Shown here: one piece after another, positions 31,721 through 42,435 of the stretch | How positions within the stretch are numbered: position 1 is the stretch's first letter | How the letters are laid out: the number at the start of each line of letters is the position of its first letter | NCBI GenBank assembly: GCA_015680685.1 | Contig: MNCI01030518.1 | Span: forward strand, 1-64,000 | Length of the DNA stretch: 64,000 nt | Direction of reading: 5' to 3' | Source: Gnetum montanum | Lineage: Eukaryota > Streptophyta > Gnetopsida > Gnetales > Gnetaceae | Position numbers and translations under genes: made by a program | Notes under the pieces: generated by a model | Told to the model about the DNA's origin: nothing | The model's input: the letters and a program-made list of their open reading frames with translations, nothing else | Database searches by the model: none

Positions 31721-32689
31721 CATCTGGAGGACAGGCTTGATAGACATTGACAAAGAATAAGAAACATTACAGTAGGTAAAATTTTGAGGTTGTCGCTTGG
31801 TGAGTGTCGAGACATCACTTGGCTGCATTGGAGAGTGTTGTGTTGGTTTTGCAGAGGTTAAGGCAAAAGGCAAAGATGATGTTTAGTAGAGTCTCTCGTC
31901 AAAATGCTCTGAGGGGCTCATTTGCATTTTCATCGTTGGCTGGCGCTATTCTTTAACCTCTTGTAGGATAGGTGTTTCCTTCGCAGGATGAGTTGCGTTA
32001 CATCTATGAAGGGTTTTGACCTACCTACAAATGTTTTCCATACGATGAGTTGTGTTACGCACGTCATGGAATTTGCACTCTGAAGTAGCTGAGCTAGTTG
32101 GGGTACTCACTTCGTGACAGAGTAGCATTTGCTGCTATCGTAAGACGTGTCCGTAGGGGCAAAGGTCTTGCTGCCCACTAGCGTTGTTGAAGCTATTGGG
32201 CATCATCACTGGCATGCGATGTCCAAAGCAGGAAGTCCAGCAATAGCCTTGGCAACACTGGCGTGGAAGAGCTAGCCTCCGAGGCGTCAGGAGCTGTTGT
32301 GAGTGCGGATACTTTGGAATCCCTTGCCATCAACATGCATTCTCAGTTTAGCTATGGGATCAGCTACCACATAGCTAAACATAGTGCAAGTCCAGGCGTT
32401 TGGCAAGGGGCTAGAGGATAACGCTAGAACTCTAGTTGCGGGAACTAGCCGAGGGACTACCGTTAGGGTGATGGGCCGTGGCGATGGTAGGTCTGGAGGG
32501 CCAGTGTAATGCCATACGGCATCTCTGGAGGGTCAACATGATGCCAAGGGTGGTGGTGTCACATGTGTCCCGGAATGTGTTCTCATTGTGTCGTAAACTA
32601 CGTTCTGGAGCTGTGATGACCCACCTGCATGTCGGCATCGTGCCCACTTGTTCGATGTATATTTGTTGTTGATTCATGCTAGGGATGCG
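31721..32689 (-). other. 3' untranslated region of element E
   Basis: About 1 kb lies between the minisatellite and the polypurine tract, with no domain. It contains a perfect 11-bp inverted repeat, GTTTAGCTATG (32346-32356) and CATAGCTAAAC (32370-32380). Confidence 0.55.
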
Positions 32690-33058
32690 ACGTGAACCCA
32701 ATTTAAGGTCTTGGTAGACCGTGTGCTGGTTTAAGATCCCAGTGGACCATTGTGCTGGTTTAAGATCCCAATAGATTGTACATGCTAGTGTAATGTTGTG
32801 GCAAATGCTCCTTCTTATTGTGGCCAATTTAATGTCGTAGAAGACACTACTCGATGGTGCTAGTTTAACATCGTTGCAGACGCTGCTTGGTGTTGTTGCT
32901 AGTTTATCGTCGTAGCGAATGGTGCTTGGTGTGACTGCCAATTTATCATCATAACAGATGGTGCTTGGTGCAACTGCCAATTTATTGTTGTAGAGAATGG
33001 TGCTTGGTGCAACTGCTAGTTTATCGTCGTAGCGAACAGTGCTTGTTGGTGTCATTGT
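32690..33058 (-). repeat. 42-bp minisatellite downstream of pol
   Basis: About eight units follow one another, each with a GCTAGTTTATCGTCGTAGCG core and a GTGCTTGGTG link. The youngest units are next to pol and the older, shorter ones are at 32690-32790. The period is 42 bases, so the minus-strand frame stays open and would encode a repeated YDDKLAVAPSTI-like peptide, in phase with pol and two codons after its stop. Tandem repeats in the 3' region are a known habit of Tat/Ogre elements. Confidence 0.8.
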
Positions 33059-33061
33059 GCT

Positions 33062-35710
33062 TCAGACGTAGTACGGCTTGAGATACGAGTGATTCACCAG
33101 GTTGGAGAACTTGTTGTCGTCCATGTCCACCAACTTGAAGGCTCCATTTTCGAAGGATTTGGTGACCATGTAAGGGCCTTCCCAGTTGGCTCAGAATTTT
33201 CTCATGTGCTCACGGACAGCCTTGAGGACAAGGTCTCCCTTCTACACTGGCCATTGATGTGAGTCTGCATGATCCTTCTGCTGTTGCTTGTTCTGGTAGT
33301 GCTCGATGCATCTCAGCGTCTGCGCATGCTCCTCCTCCACTAAGTCTAGGTCGATGGTTCATGACTTGTTGCTCTAGGCTTTGCTCACGACACTCGTGAG
33401 GATCATTCGGAGTGATGGTGCCTACAACTCAAGAGGCAATACAGCTTTAGATCCGTAAACAAGACTGTAAGGGGTCTTACTTATTGCAATTTTGCACGTC
33501 GTTCTATAGGCCTAGAGAATGTAGAGGATTTTCTCATGCCACCACCTCTTGCTATTGTTAAGCATCCGCTTCAGCAAGTTGATGATGGACTTATTTGTAA
33601 CCTCTGCCTGCCCATTCGCCTGTAGATAATAATGGGAATAAAATGATTGTTTAATGCCTAGATTGCTACAAAAGGTTCAGGTCTCCGTACTGTTGAACTG
33701 TGGTCCATTGTCGATCATAATAGTCATTGAAAGCCTAAACCTTGTTACGATGTTGTCGAGGATGAAATGGTAGATTTGCTGAGACATCGTCTTTCTTAGG
33801 GGAATAGCTTCCACCCACTTGGTAAAATACTCAGTGGCGGTGATAATGAAGCTATGCCTGGCGGAGGACTTAGGCGTGATAGGACCTATGAGGTCTAATC
33901 ACCATTGTTGGAAGGGCCACGTGATTTGCATTGGGTGTAGGTCTATAGGTGAGATGTGTATGAGATTTTCGTATCTCTGGCACGTGTCACATGTCTTGAC
34001 TTTCGACAAGCAGTCATGTTCCATGTGGGGCCAGTAGTACTCTAGGCATCTTATTTTGGCAACCATAGCCCTGGGTGCTATGTGTCCACCGCATAGCCCC
34101 TCATGTACTTCATTAACTACCTTCTACACTTGCTCATCACCCACACATGATAGCAATATCCCATCGTAGGAGCGTCGACACAGGGCATCATTTCCCATGA
34201 GTACGTATTGCCAAGCACGCTTATGGATTACATCTCTCTAGGTGGATGTCAATCCACTTGGGGGTTCACCACAGTGTAGATAAGTTTTAATGTTGGCATA
34301 CCACTCCGGGGTATCTGCAGCACTGACGGAGGCCACATGTTCCACTTGAGTGATAGGCTTTGCACATTCTATAATTGAGGTTGGCAGGTTTGCCAAGGAA
34401 TGTGATGGAATGTTTAACGCAAGTGTAGCTCAAGCATCTGCCACAATGTTCTCATTGCATGGCACGTGTTGCACATCTGTGGTTGCAAATTGCTTAAGCA
34501 AGATTTTTTCTAGGTCGTAGTAGGGTTACAGGTACATAGCTTTGTAGGGGTAAACCTCAGTGATTTGATTCACGACTAGTTGTGAATCTCCTCAGATTGC
34601 CAGGTGTTGTATGTGTAGCGCTTGGGTAGTTAAGAGGCCTCTGGGCAGCCCCTCATATTCTGCCACGTTGTTGGTGCAAGGGAATGCAAATTGATAAGTA
34701 GATGGATGCATTTCCCTAGAGGGGAACATGATTATGGTAGTGGCGCTACCTCCTCATGTGGTTGAGACACCATAGAAATGTAAGGTGGCTCCAAAATGCG
34801 ATGGGACGATGTGGACATTGCTAATGTATTTGTCCAAGAATTTGGGGTCTATGGTTTCTTGGTCATCGACTGGCGAGGCCGTGAGTTGGGTTCCTATGGA
34901 TTGACCCTTTGTCGATGATTGACATACATAGCATAAATCGAACTCTGTGGTTATTACCTTCCATTGGGCTATCTTGCTACTTTCGTATAAGTTGTTAGTA
35001 ATAGCCCGAAGTATATTGATTTTGCAAATGATGTTGGTTGTACTATGGAACAGGTAATGCTGCCACTTTTTTAGTGTGAACACTAAGGCTAGGCAATTCC
35101 TTTCCACTTCGTTGTATTTCGCCTCATGCACTATTAGTGCATGACTCAGATAATACACCAGAATCTCAGAATTGTCGTCTCATTTCTGACATAGCAGTGC
35201 CACAACAGATGTGTTGGAGGTGGCAAGGTAGACAAAGAAGGGTTTATCCCTTTGTGGCGGATGCACAATCAGGAGGTGTGAGAGTTCCTTCTTCAGGTTG
35301 TCGAAGGCTTGTTGACACTGGGTTATCCATTCGAAGTTAACCCCCTTCTTCAAAAGATGTTGCATGGGGTGTAACTTGTCAATCAACCTTGCTATAAACC
35401 TTCGAATGAATTGCACTCTACCTTAAAAACCATGTAACTCCTTAAGGTTTGTGGGAGGCACTAGGTTGATGATGGCCCTAACTTTGTCAGGGTCCACCCA
35501 TATTCCAGCCTCTAATACTACGAACCCTAACATGCATCCAATTTTCACCCTGAAGACACGCTTCTTAGGATTGAGGCATAAGTTGGCATTTTTCAGCATT
35601 TCAAGACTACCCCTAGATCATGAGGGTGATCAACTGCCTCCTTGGACTTGACTACTATATCATCCATGTAGTTGTTTAATGTATCTAGGATGTAATCACT
35701 AGAAATTTGC
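33062..35710 (-). pseudogene. Tat pol: truncated RT, RNase H, second RNase H, INT
   Basis: The minus-strand pol begins inside RT at about 35710 and reaches the catalytic box YMDDIVVKSKE (about 35665-35630), so the upstream half of RT is gone. RNase H follows (about 35310-34950: FEWITQCQQAFDNLKKELS, VYYLSHALIVHEAKY). Then comes the Tat-specific second RNase H (about 34800-34540: LHFYGVSTT, CTNNVAEYEGLPRGLL, GDSQLVVNQITEVY). Integrase keeps its zinc arm (VHEGLCGGHIAPRAM, VKTCDTCQR) and all three catalytic residues (LDLIGPITP, MIDNGPQFNS, ANGQAEVTN). It ends cleanly at VNHSYLKPYYV and TGA 33062-33064. Stops are present, many of them TAG, but this is the best kept pol in the window. Confidence 0.9.
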
Positions 35711-36240
35711 AAACCAACAATGAGATGCAACTTGCGAAGTGTGATGATGTAAAGATTGCAAGTTTGCCAGTTTAAGATCATGGCGGACCATCAAGGCACA
35801 AGAGCATGGAACTACTAAAGGTGTGAAACTGCTAATGTAAACTGTGAAGTTGCATGATTGTCGATATGAAAATGCCAAACTGCTAGTTTAATGTCATTTT
35901 GTACTACCAAATTGCAACATGCAAAATCTTAATATGCAACATAATAGTATGCGAAACAGGAAATTGCGAATATGAGAAGCACCAAATTGTCAATGCAAAA
36001 GTACGAACTACTGACATGAAAACATGAAACTACTAGAAATTGCGACACTACCCATGTGGAAGAAGATTTGAAGACCACCAATGTAAGCATGTAGTGTTGT
36101 TAGTTTAACGTCATTGTGGACCACTAGGGGTGCAACTATGCTAGGGTTTCTTAGTTTGAGGTGTTTTTGGACCGATCGTATTGCAATTGCTAGGATTACT
36201 AGTTTAAGGTATTTTTAGACACTTAATTGAAAACAAATAT
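35711..36240. repeat. Diverged relative of the 42-bp repeat at the RT break
   Basis: RT homology stops abruptly at about 35710. The next 500 bases repeat CTAGTTTAAxGTCATTGTGGACCAC-like units (for example near 35772, 35896, 36097 and 36200), very close to the 32690-32770 units of the 3' region. This suggests that 3'-region DNA of a related copy was joined to RT here. Confidence 0.55.
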
Positions 36241-36488
36241 ATTTTTTTATTTTTGGGAAAGAAAGTAGTTGGCTTGAAGCATGTCAAAGCTTTAATGCTA
36301 ATAGTGCTATGATGTTGTGGCAAGCATGCTATGCTGTACGACACACTCTACATTAATTGGAGCGAGAGAGAGGCAAGTTTCCCCATCTTGTCATTACAGA
36401 GCACAAGGTGATTTTAGAGCATGAAGCAATTGTGTTAATTGACTAGTAAGACGAGATTTTACAATGAAAGGTGTAAATCTACAAGCCA

Positions 36489-39400
36489 AACAATGGCTCC
36501 TAAGACTCATTTGGTGCTTTCAAGGGTTGAGGAGGTGAGAAGACTTTGGGGTGTGCTCCATAAGAGTGCGTTGTGGTGTGCAAGAGCACACCTTTGACCT
36601 AGTACATTACTATGTCTCCTTCATTTTTTTGTTTTTCACTTTCTATTGTTCTTTTCTCTTGTTTTGTGTCCTATTTGTTTTGCATCCATTCTTGGCTACC
36701 TGTGTTTTCTGTGGTTGCGTCATTTTAGCCTTTGCATCACCACTATCACCGTTTCGGTCATGGCAGATGCATAGACATTACATCGTGGTTACATTCAAGG
36801 CCGCTAAAACTACCACTATCATGGTTGTCATCACCGTGGGGGTTGGGGTAGTTTAAGTTGCTTGACCCTAGCATGTCGTAACATAAACCCCTTGGGAGGG
36901 CTAGGCCATGTGTGATGCGGCAACGTGACACGTGTTTTATTAGAGAATGTTGGCGATTGTTTTCTTGCTACGCTAAGCTTATTCACATGTTCTTGCTATG
37001 CTAGGATTTCACGTCCTTGCTATACTATGTATGGGTGGAGGGTTATGCTACGCTACATACATGGACTGCTAGATGTTGCTACGCCGCATGTGTTGCCTTT
37101 AGGTATGATGCTAACATTCGTTGATTATGTTATTTAGGATGGGGCCAAGTCCCAGGCTGATCATTTTGGACATTAGAGGGGTCTTGTGCCATGTGAGTAG
37201 ACTTGTGACCAATGCCCCTCCTCCCCAGATATGTATGGGAGAGTGAGGGGTCTAGTTCAAGCTTGGGGCACGAGACTTCTTGCAATTCCTCCTTGACCAC
37301 TTCAACGTGATCATTTGGTCTTCCCTAGAGGAAGAGGAGGCATCTGGCATAATAGAATCCATGTTGCTTGGGGCAATTCATGGCATTCTGAGGTTTTTTA
37401 CTGATGGGACAATCATGAGTAGGTAGGGAGAGGGATCCAACCAATGCTTAATAGGGTTAAGGCATTTAGCCTAGATCTAGGACATGCTTGAATACAGCTA
37501 CTACCACCAGTACAACACATTATTCCTTGCATGTTACATGGCGACATGATTTCAGAACCCACAGGGGACTATCTATTGTGCTAGCAAGTGAGTTTTGTAG
37601 TCTTTCTCCGTTGTGTTGTGCAACGCTGGCCGTATTGGCCGAATGCTAATAGTATGTGTTTTTCTCTAGGTTCTTTATCAATGATGATGGGGTTCATGAA
37701 CAATCAGGTCTGCTGGCTACAGCGCAGCTAGCCCTATAAGAGTTCTCTTTTGCTAAGAACCTACGAGCAAGTGTGATCAGTTAGTGTGGGGCAGAATATC
37801 ATACCTACCGAAATCACGTTTTGTATTCCCTACAATTAGTGTAAGGAGAAGTGTTGGCTGGATAAGGAGTGGGCAGAACCCTTCAAACTAGTTACGGTTG
37901 AAAAGGCTATGTTTGAACTCCCACTGTTCTCGTTACCATATAGACCCGGTGGGCCAAACAGTAAGTTTTGTATGCTCAAGTGTTTTTGCAATCCTTGTAT
38001 TTCATGCATAATCATGCTAAGCGTGTTTTGTGAAAATTTCTGCAGGGGCGAAGAAGCCCCAGGAGGTGACAGTGGTAACTACCGAGATGCAGGGGGCAAA
38101 CATCTACTTCAAATATAATGAAGTAGCAGCAAGCCAGTGCTGGTTAGACCAAGGGGCCTCAAACTCCTTGGTCAAGAATGTCCAAAAGGCAGGGCTTATG
38201 GATCTGTTTGTGGCTTTGAATCCAAACATTCGTGCTACTGAGATGTTTTTCCTAGTCAACTCCTTCTTTGAGAGGGTGGGCCATTTTCTCATGCATGTAC
38301 GGGGCATGTGGGTGGTCATTGAAATCAATGAGCAGTTTTTTACGGACCTATTCGGTGTCCCTTCCAACGACATCCCCATAGGGTCGAAGTGCAAGTAGGA
38401 GTTGACCCCTCTAAAGAAGGATATCGAGGAGTCCTTGGGGCTTGTTTAGGAGCAAAAAGGGCTCCCCATGGATAAGCTTAAGGATGGCCCCATCACGGAG
38501 ATTTACTCGATCTTCTGTGCCCGTGCAGTCCCCCAACTACTCACCCAAGGAAAGGTCTTAGGGCTTGAGTAGGCCTGGATAATATAGGAGGTTATGGAAG
38601 AAGAGGCCCATTACAACTGGGCCAGCTTCTTATGTAAGGGCTTACAGGCTGAGATTTTGGAACTTCATGAAAAAACGGAGTCCCACTCCAACATACACTA
38701 TGCCTTCTTCATAGGTTGTCTGAAGAGCTTTGCAAAGTTTTTGGTGGTTCAAGAGGATGGAGTCTGGGCCATGCGAGATTGTAACCAGATTCCCAAGCCA
38801 TCGATTAGCCAGATACTGCAGACCACATGAGCCCAAGATCCCTCGAAACTATTCAGGGAGTCATTGTCTATAACGACCAAGGATTGGGTGACTCACAACA
38901 TTCATGGCCCAGACAGCGTAGGAGAGATGTTCCCTACTATAGCTAGTAGCGTGACGTGGGGGGAACGTCTCATAGCCAAGACTATGCCCAAGGAGTTGCG
39001 AAAGAAGAGACCTTCCCCAGTTAGGGAAATCCTTCACATGGAGGAAGAGGAGGGACAAAGACTGTGGCTTAAGCTGTAGAGGACGCAACCCCCCATGGGT
39101 AAATGCTTTCATGTAATGATTACTTTGCTATTTTTTTGCTACGTTATGCTGCACTAGGCGGTGTAGCATATCGTAGCATTTACTTTTGAGTGAATTTGTT
39201 TTGAACTGATGCAAACATGCTTCTTTGCTAGCAGAGGAAGAAAGCAATGAAGAAGTGTTGGCTCTTAAGACGGGGGCAACGAATGATGACACAGAGACCC
39301 CAGTTTCAGAGGAAAGGGCCTTGATCAAAAATAAGGGAGCTCTTGTTTCTAGGACAAGGACTCTTGTCGATAGGAAGCCTCCTATCAACGAAGAGGCACC

Positions 39401-40899
39401 TCCCTTGAATAAAAAAGATGCTAGTCTCTTGAAAGGAAAGGCACCAGCGCATGAGGAAGAGGCTCGTATGGACTTGGCAAGGTCCTCCACCCAGGCTACC
39501 ACCATCATCTTGCATCTACAAGAAGAAAGATCGTAGCCAGATGTTGGTGAGTTCAGTGGTATGTCTGCCTTATTATAGTCCATTTTGGCCATTGCTGATA
39601 TGCTTAGTCATGTAATAGGTGCTACTATTGATGCCGTAGGACCCCCTTTGATCCATGCATAGTCATGGGCCAAGATCCCCGACAAGTTTACGTTTGTGCA
39701 AGGACTTGTCGATGACATGATCAAATGCCTTCAGCAAGTGAACCTTGGCGTGGGTAAGTGGTAGTATTAAATGCTCTTATGTTGTTATGCTAAAACTTTT
39801 GAGTTCATTGATTTTTCTATGCTAACACGATTGCTACGCTCTTCATTTTAAGGCAACCTCTCGGCTCAAATGGGACCTGACACGTCCTATGAAAGTTGGT
39901 GTCGTGCCTACACTCTCACCTAATGCAACCAAGGTGCCTCGTCGCATGTTCGATGAGGCTTACAAGTGCATCTTCCACTCAACATGCCCTTTTTGGGAGT
40001 ATAAACGCATCACCATTACTTGTGGAAATGGGTCCAAAGGGCTAAGCAAAGAGAGGCTGACCTGGTCATTGAGGTGGAGGATCTCAGGTTGAGGAACGAG
40101 TTCTTTGTAACCCATAACCCTAACGCTGAGGACTAGCACAAGGCTATAGATGACTACACCAGATTTGGACTATTGTTCATTAGAACGTTGAATCCACTCA
40201 TGAGATAATCGAGCAACAAATGCAAATGGACTTGCTAGCCTAGAAGTGTCAAGACATGAAAGATATTAGCGCCAATGATTTTGAATGGGGGCAAACCTAG
40301 AGAAACCACAAACACATGTACAAGTTGGAGAATGACACCCATCGAAAACTATACAAAGACGTTGCTATGGAGGCATTCACGTATGAAGAATTCATGAATG
40401 CAATCGACTCTTCTGAGGCCTACACTAAGTTCAAAGAGTAGGTGAAGGTTACGGAATCTCCTGACCTGAACGTTTACCTTCCTATAGGAGAGACTGCAAC
40501 TACCTTCCTTTCCCCGGGACCTCTAAGATGGATGACCGCAAAAAGGGAGAGAGCCACCGCTGTGAATGCTGAACCTAGAAATAGGTGTTGGATGGACATC
40601 ATGAGAGAGGATGTCTGGCATCGCCTCAGGCTCAGTCTGGACTAGATACCCTTTGAGACTAATGCGGGCCCTTCTCAAGTTAGTCGCTTTATTGTGTAGA
40701 TGCTCATGCTATGTTATAGTTTGTGTTTGTTGCCCTTACTAACCACTTCATTCCTACGATGTAGGCTCCAGATGAGGGTGCAAGGCCCATAGAGGAATGG
40801 AATGAAGGATCGGCAGGAGGCAACACAAGGGAGGACGATGCACAAGCAGATGAAGTGGAGATGAGCGGCGAGGATGATGCAAATAGAGACAACCCATGA
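36489..40899 (+). pseudogene. Multi-exon antisense gene inside element E
   Basis: This is a plus-strand gene with several plausible exons. A possible first ATG lies at 36489 (ACAATGGCT). An FCP1-like exon starts at 37138 after TTATTTAG. An exon up to 37960 (MFELPLFSLPYRPGGPN) is joined across the intron GTAAGTTT...TTCTGCAG (37961-38045) to AKKPQEVTVVTTEMQGANIY, and the open frame then runs to 38398 (WLDQGASNSLVKNVQKAGLM, VRGMWVVIEINEQFFTDLFG). Next come VMEEEAHYNWASFLCKGLQA (38594-38827) and introns GTAAATGC...GCTAGCAG (39099-39234) and GTAAGTGG...TTTTAAG (39754-39852). An acidic exon (39235-39536), a helical segment (EADLVIEVEDLRLRNE) and a last exon 40765-40899 (APDEGARPIEEWNEGS..., then TGA) complete it. 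The VRG-INEQFFTDLFGVP part resembles plant-transposon-type proteins. Stops, several of them TAG, make it a pseudogene. Confidence 0.6.
37138..37426 (+). pseudogene. FCP1/NLI-type HAD phosphatase-like exon
   Basis: One phase from ATG 37139 reads PRLIILDIRGVLCHVSRLV, then after a TGA and a TAG reads FKLGARDFLQFLLDHFNVII followed by WSS, and then GILRFFTDGTIMSR before TAG 37424. Plant NLI-interacting-factor (FCP1-like) phosphatases have the same order: a LDLNG-LV motif with the nucleophilic Asp, then F-RP---EFL-FC-E-F-V-IWSS with the motif II Ser, then LLFCWDQ. Spacing of about 47 codons between motifs I and II fits the family. The second Asp of DxD is Arg here, so it would not be an active HAD enzyme. 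Motif III (Lys) and motif IV (DD) are not visible in the following exons. The call rests on motif order only. Confidence 0.45.
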
Positions 40900-40985
40900 C
40901 AGCATGGGATTTTCTTTTTTGAAAATTTTAAAATGTTGAAAATTTGTAAACATTTCGCAAACATTGCCAATAGGCAAAAGCTTTG

Positions 40986-41013
40986 AATAAAATGAAAGAC
41001 CTCAAAAAAAAAA
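40986..41013 (+). terminator. Poly(A) signal and A run after the antisense gene
   Basis: AATAAA (40986-40991) is followed 12 bases later by ten A (41004-41013), 87 bases after the stop of the last exon. This matches a plant polyadenylation region on the plus strand. Confidence 0.5.
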
Positions 41014-41062
41014 TCTATTTTGCATTAACTTGTGTATCATGTAAAGTTTTCATGCTTTCATA

Positions 41063-41352
41063 TGCTAGTTTTAGGCCATTTCGGGCCATTGCGTAACATG
41101 CCAGCAGGATTATATGTTAACAAAGTGAAACACAACAATGTTAGTTTTAGGCCATTTCAGGCCATTGCTAGAAGATATAGAACGTTAACAAAGAAAAAAG
41201 CGATGATGCTAGTTTTAGGCCATTTCGGGCCATAGAGTAGCATGCCAGAAGGATGTCATGCTAACAAGGCAGAAAGCAATGATGCTAGTTTTAGGCTATT
41301 TCGAGTCATAGCATAGCATTCCAAAAGGACAACATGTTAACAAAGAAAAGAA
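41063..41352 (+). repeat. Four tandem units of about 75 bp
   Basis: Units begin TGCTAGTTTTAGGCCATTTC at 41063, 41139, 41207 and 41283 and contain a CATAGCATAGCATxCC-like part and TGTTAACAAAG. Spacing is 76, 68 and 76 bases. They lie just beyond the 3' end of the antisense gene and carry the same GCATAGC words as the LTR. Confidence 0.75.
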
Positions 41353-41379
41353 GTGGTGAATGTGCAAGGGATGGCAATT

Positions 41380-42260
41380 GGGCAAGAAGCAGTTTGGTTG
41401 CTACACTATGCATAACTGCCTCTTCACCCGTCATGGGTTGATCGGAGAGTAAGGACGAGGTGTTTCTCTAGGGCCCTTGTTCACATCATTGTCCTCTACT
41501 TAGAAGGGCAACTCAACCTATGCATTTTTGATTTGGGAGTTGGCTTGTTGAGCCGATCCTTCCATTGGATGCTTAATGCATGCGTGAGTAGGCACCTCAC
41601 TCTTGAAGGTTGTGACCTCTGAGCCCTGCTCCATGCCTATGTTACTGATTTCTTGCATCGCTACTTCATCACCATGGATCACCACTTCCCTTCCTACGTA
41701 TAGTAAGTGGATCTCCTAGTGTATATGTGAGGTGACAACCCTAAGTTGCACTAACCATGATCTTCCCAAGATCAGGTTAAACTCGGGCATTTCCTCGACC
41801 ATGATGAATGTTGCGTTTGTGGGGAACTGGTCCCCTGCTATGAAGTCTATGTGCACTGTGCCTTTCACCAAGATGTGTGCCCTGTTGAAGGACCTCAAAC
41901 ACGATGTCATTGTGGATTTGATCTAATTGACCAATCCCAACATGTCCACAATAGAGAAAGGAATGACGTTTGTGGCAGCACCATCGTCAACATGTACCCT
42001 TCAGATCCAGTGTTGGCCAACCTGAATTGTGATGAAGAGAAGCACCGTACTCACCAGACCCCCTTCAGGATCTTCCCTAATGGAATCTTCACTAAAAGTT
42101 AATTGAGGTATTGTAGACTCCGTGGGTACAGAGGGAAGCATGACTGAATGGATCACTTCCTCTTCCGTTGGCATGTTCTCGTCAATTGGAACCACCGTTA
42201 ACATGTGGATTAGAGCCTCGTGGTGGGGTACATATGTCATAATTAGGTTGTACAAGCTTA
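41380..42260 (-). pseudogene. Tat protease domain and linker
   Basis: Minus-strand sequence reads VHVDDGAATNVIPFSIVDML (about 41985-41925), with the aspartyl-protease active site as DDGAA where D-G-S/A is expected. It continues HILVKGTVHIDFIAGDQFPT and FNLILGRSWLVQL (about 41780), the ILGR-WL flap end typical of plant gypsy protease. The phase then continues through TFKSEVPTHACIKHPMEGSA to about 41400, where pol homology ends at the antisense block. The upstream part (42255-42001) is a Thr/Glu/Pro-rich linker from gag. Confidence 0.75.
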
Positions 42261-42435
42261 TTGTAGCATTTTCCTACTTTAGAGCTTGCTTGACCTAGGT
42301 GAGGGTGTCTAGAAGATCTTGGTCACCCCCTTGTTTGACACTTTCTTCCTCTTCGATTTGTCCTAGAAGACGAATCGCCCAAGGAGAGGTGACTTCGGAT
42401 CTGGGTTTAGATCCTTGTCAACAGGGTGATGCAGG

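Noticed and set aside
32432-33055. Longest open frame in the window (207 codons, minus strand) as a gene
   Set aside because: It is the 42-bp minisatellite plus non-repeated 3' region; openness follows from a period divisible by three. Kept as a repeat and a finding, not a gene.
36550-36592. Perfect 9-bp inverted repeat GGTGTGCTC/GAGCACACC as a regulatory hairpin
   Set aside because: Short arms with a 25-base loop are expected by chance at this scale, and no second copy was noticed.
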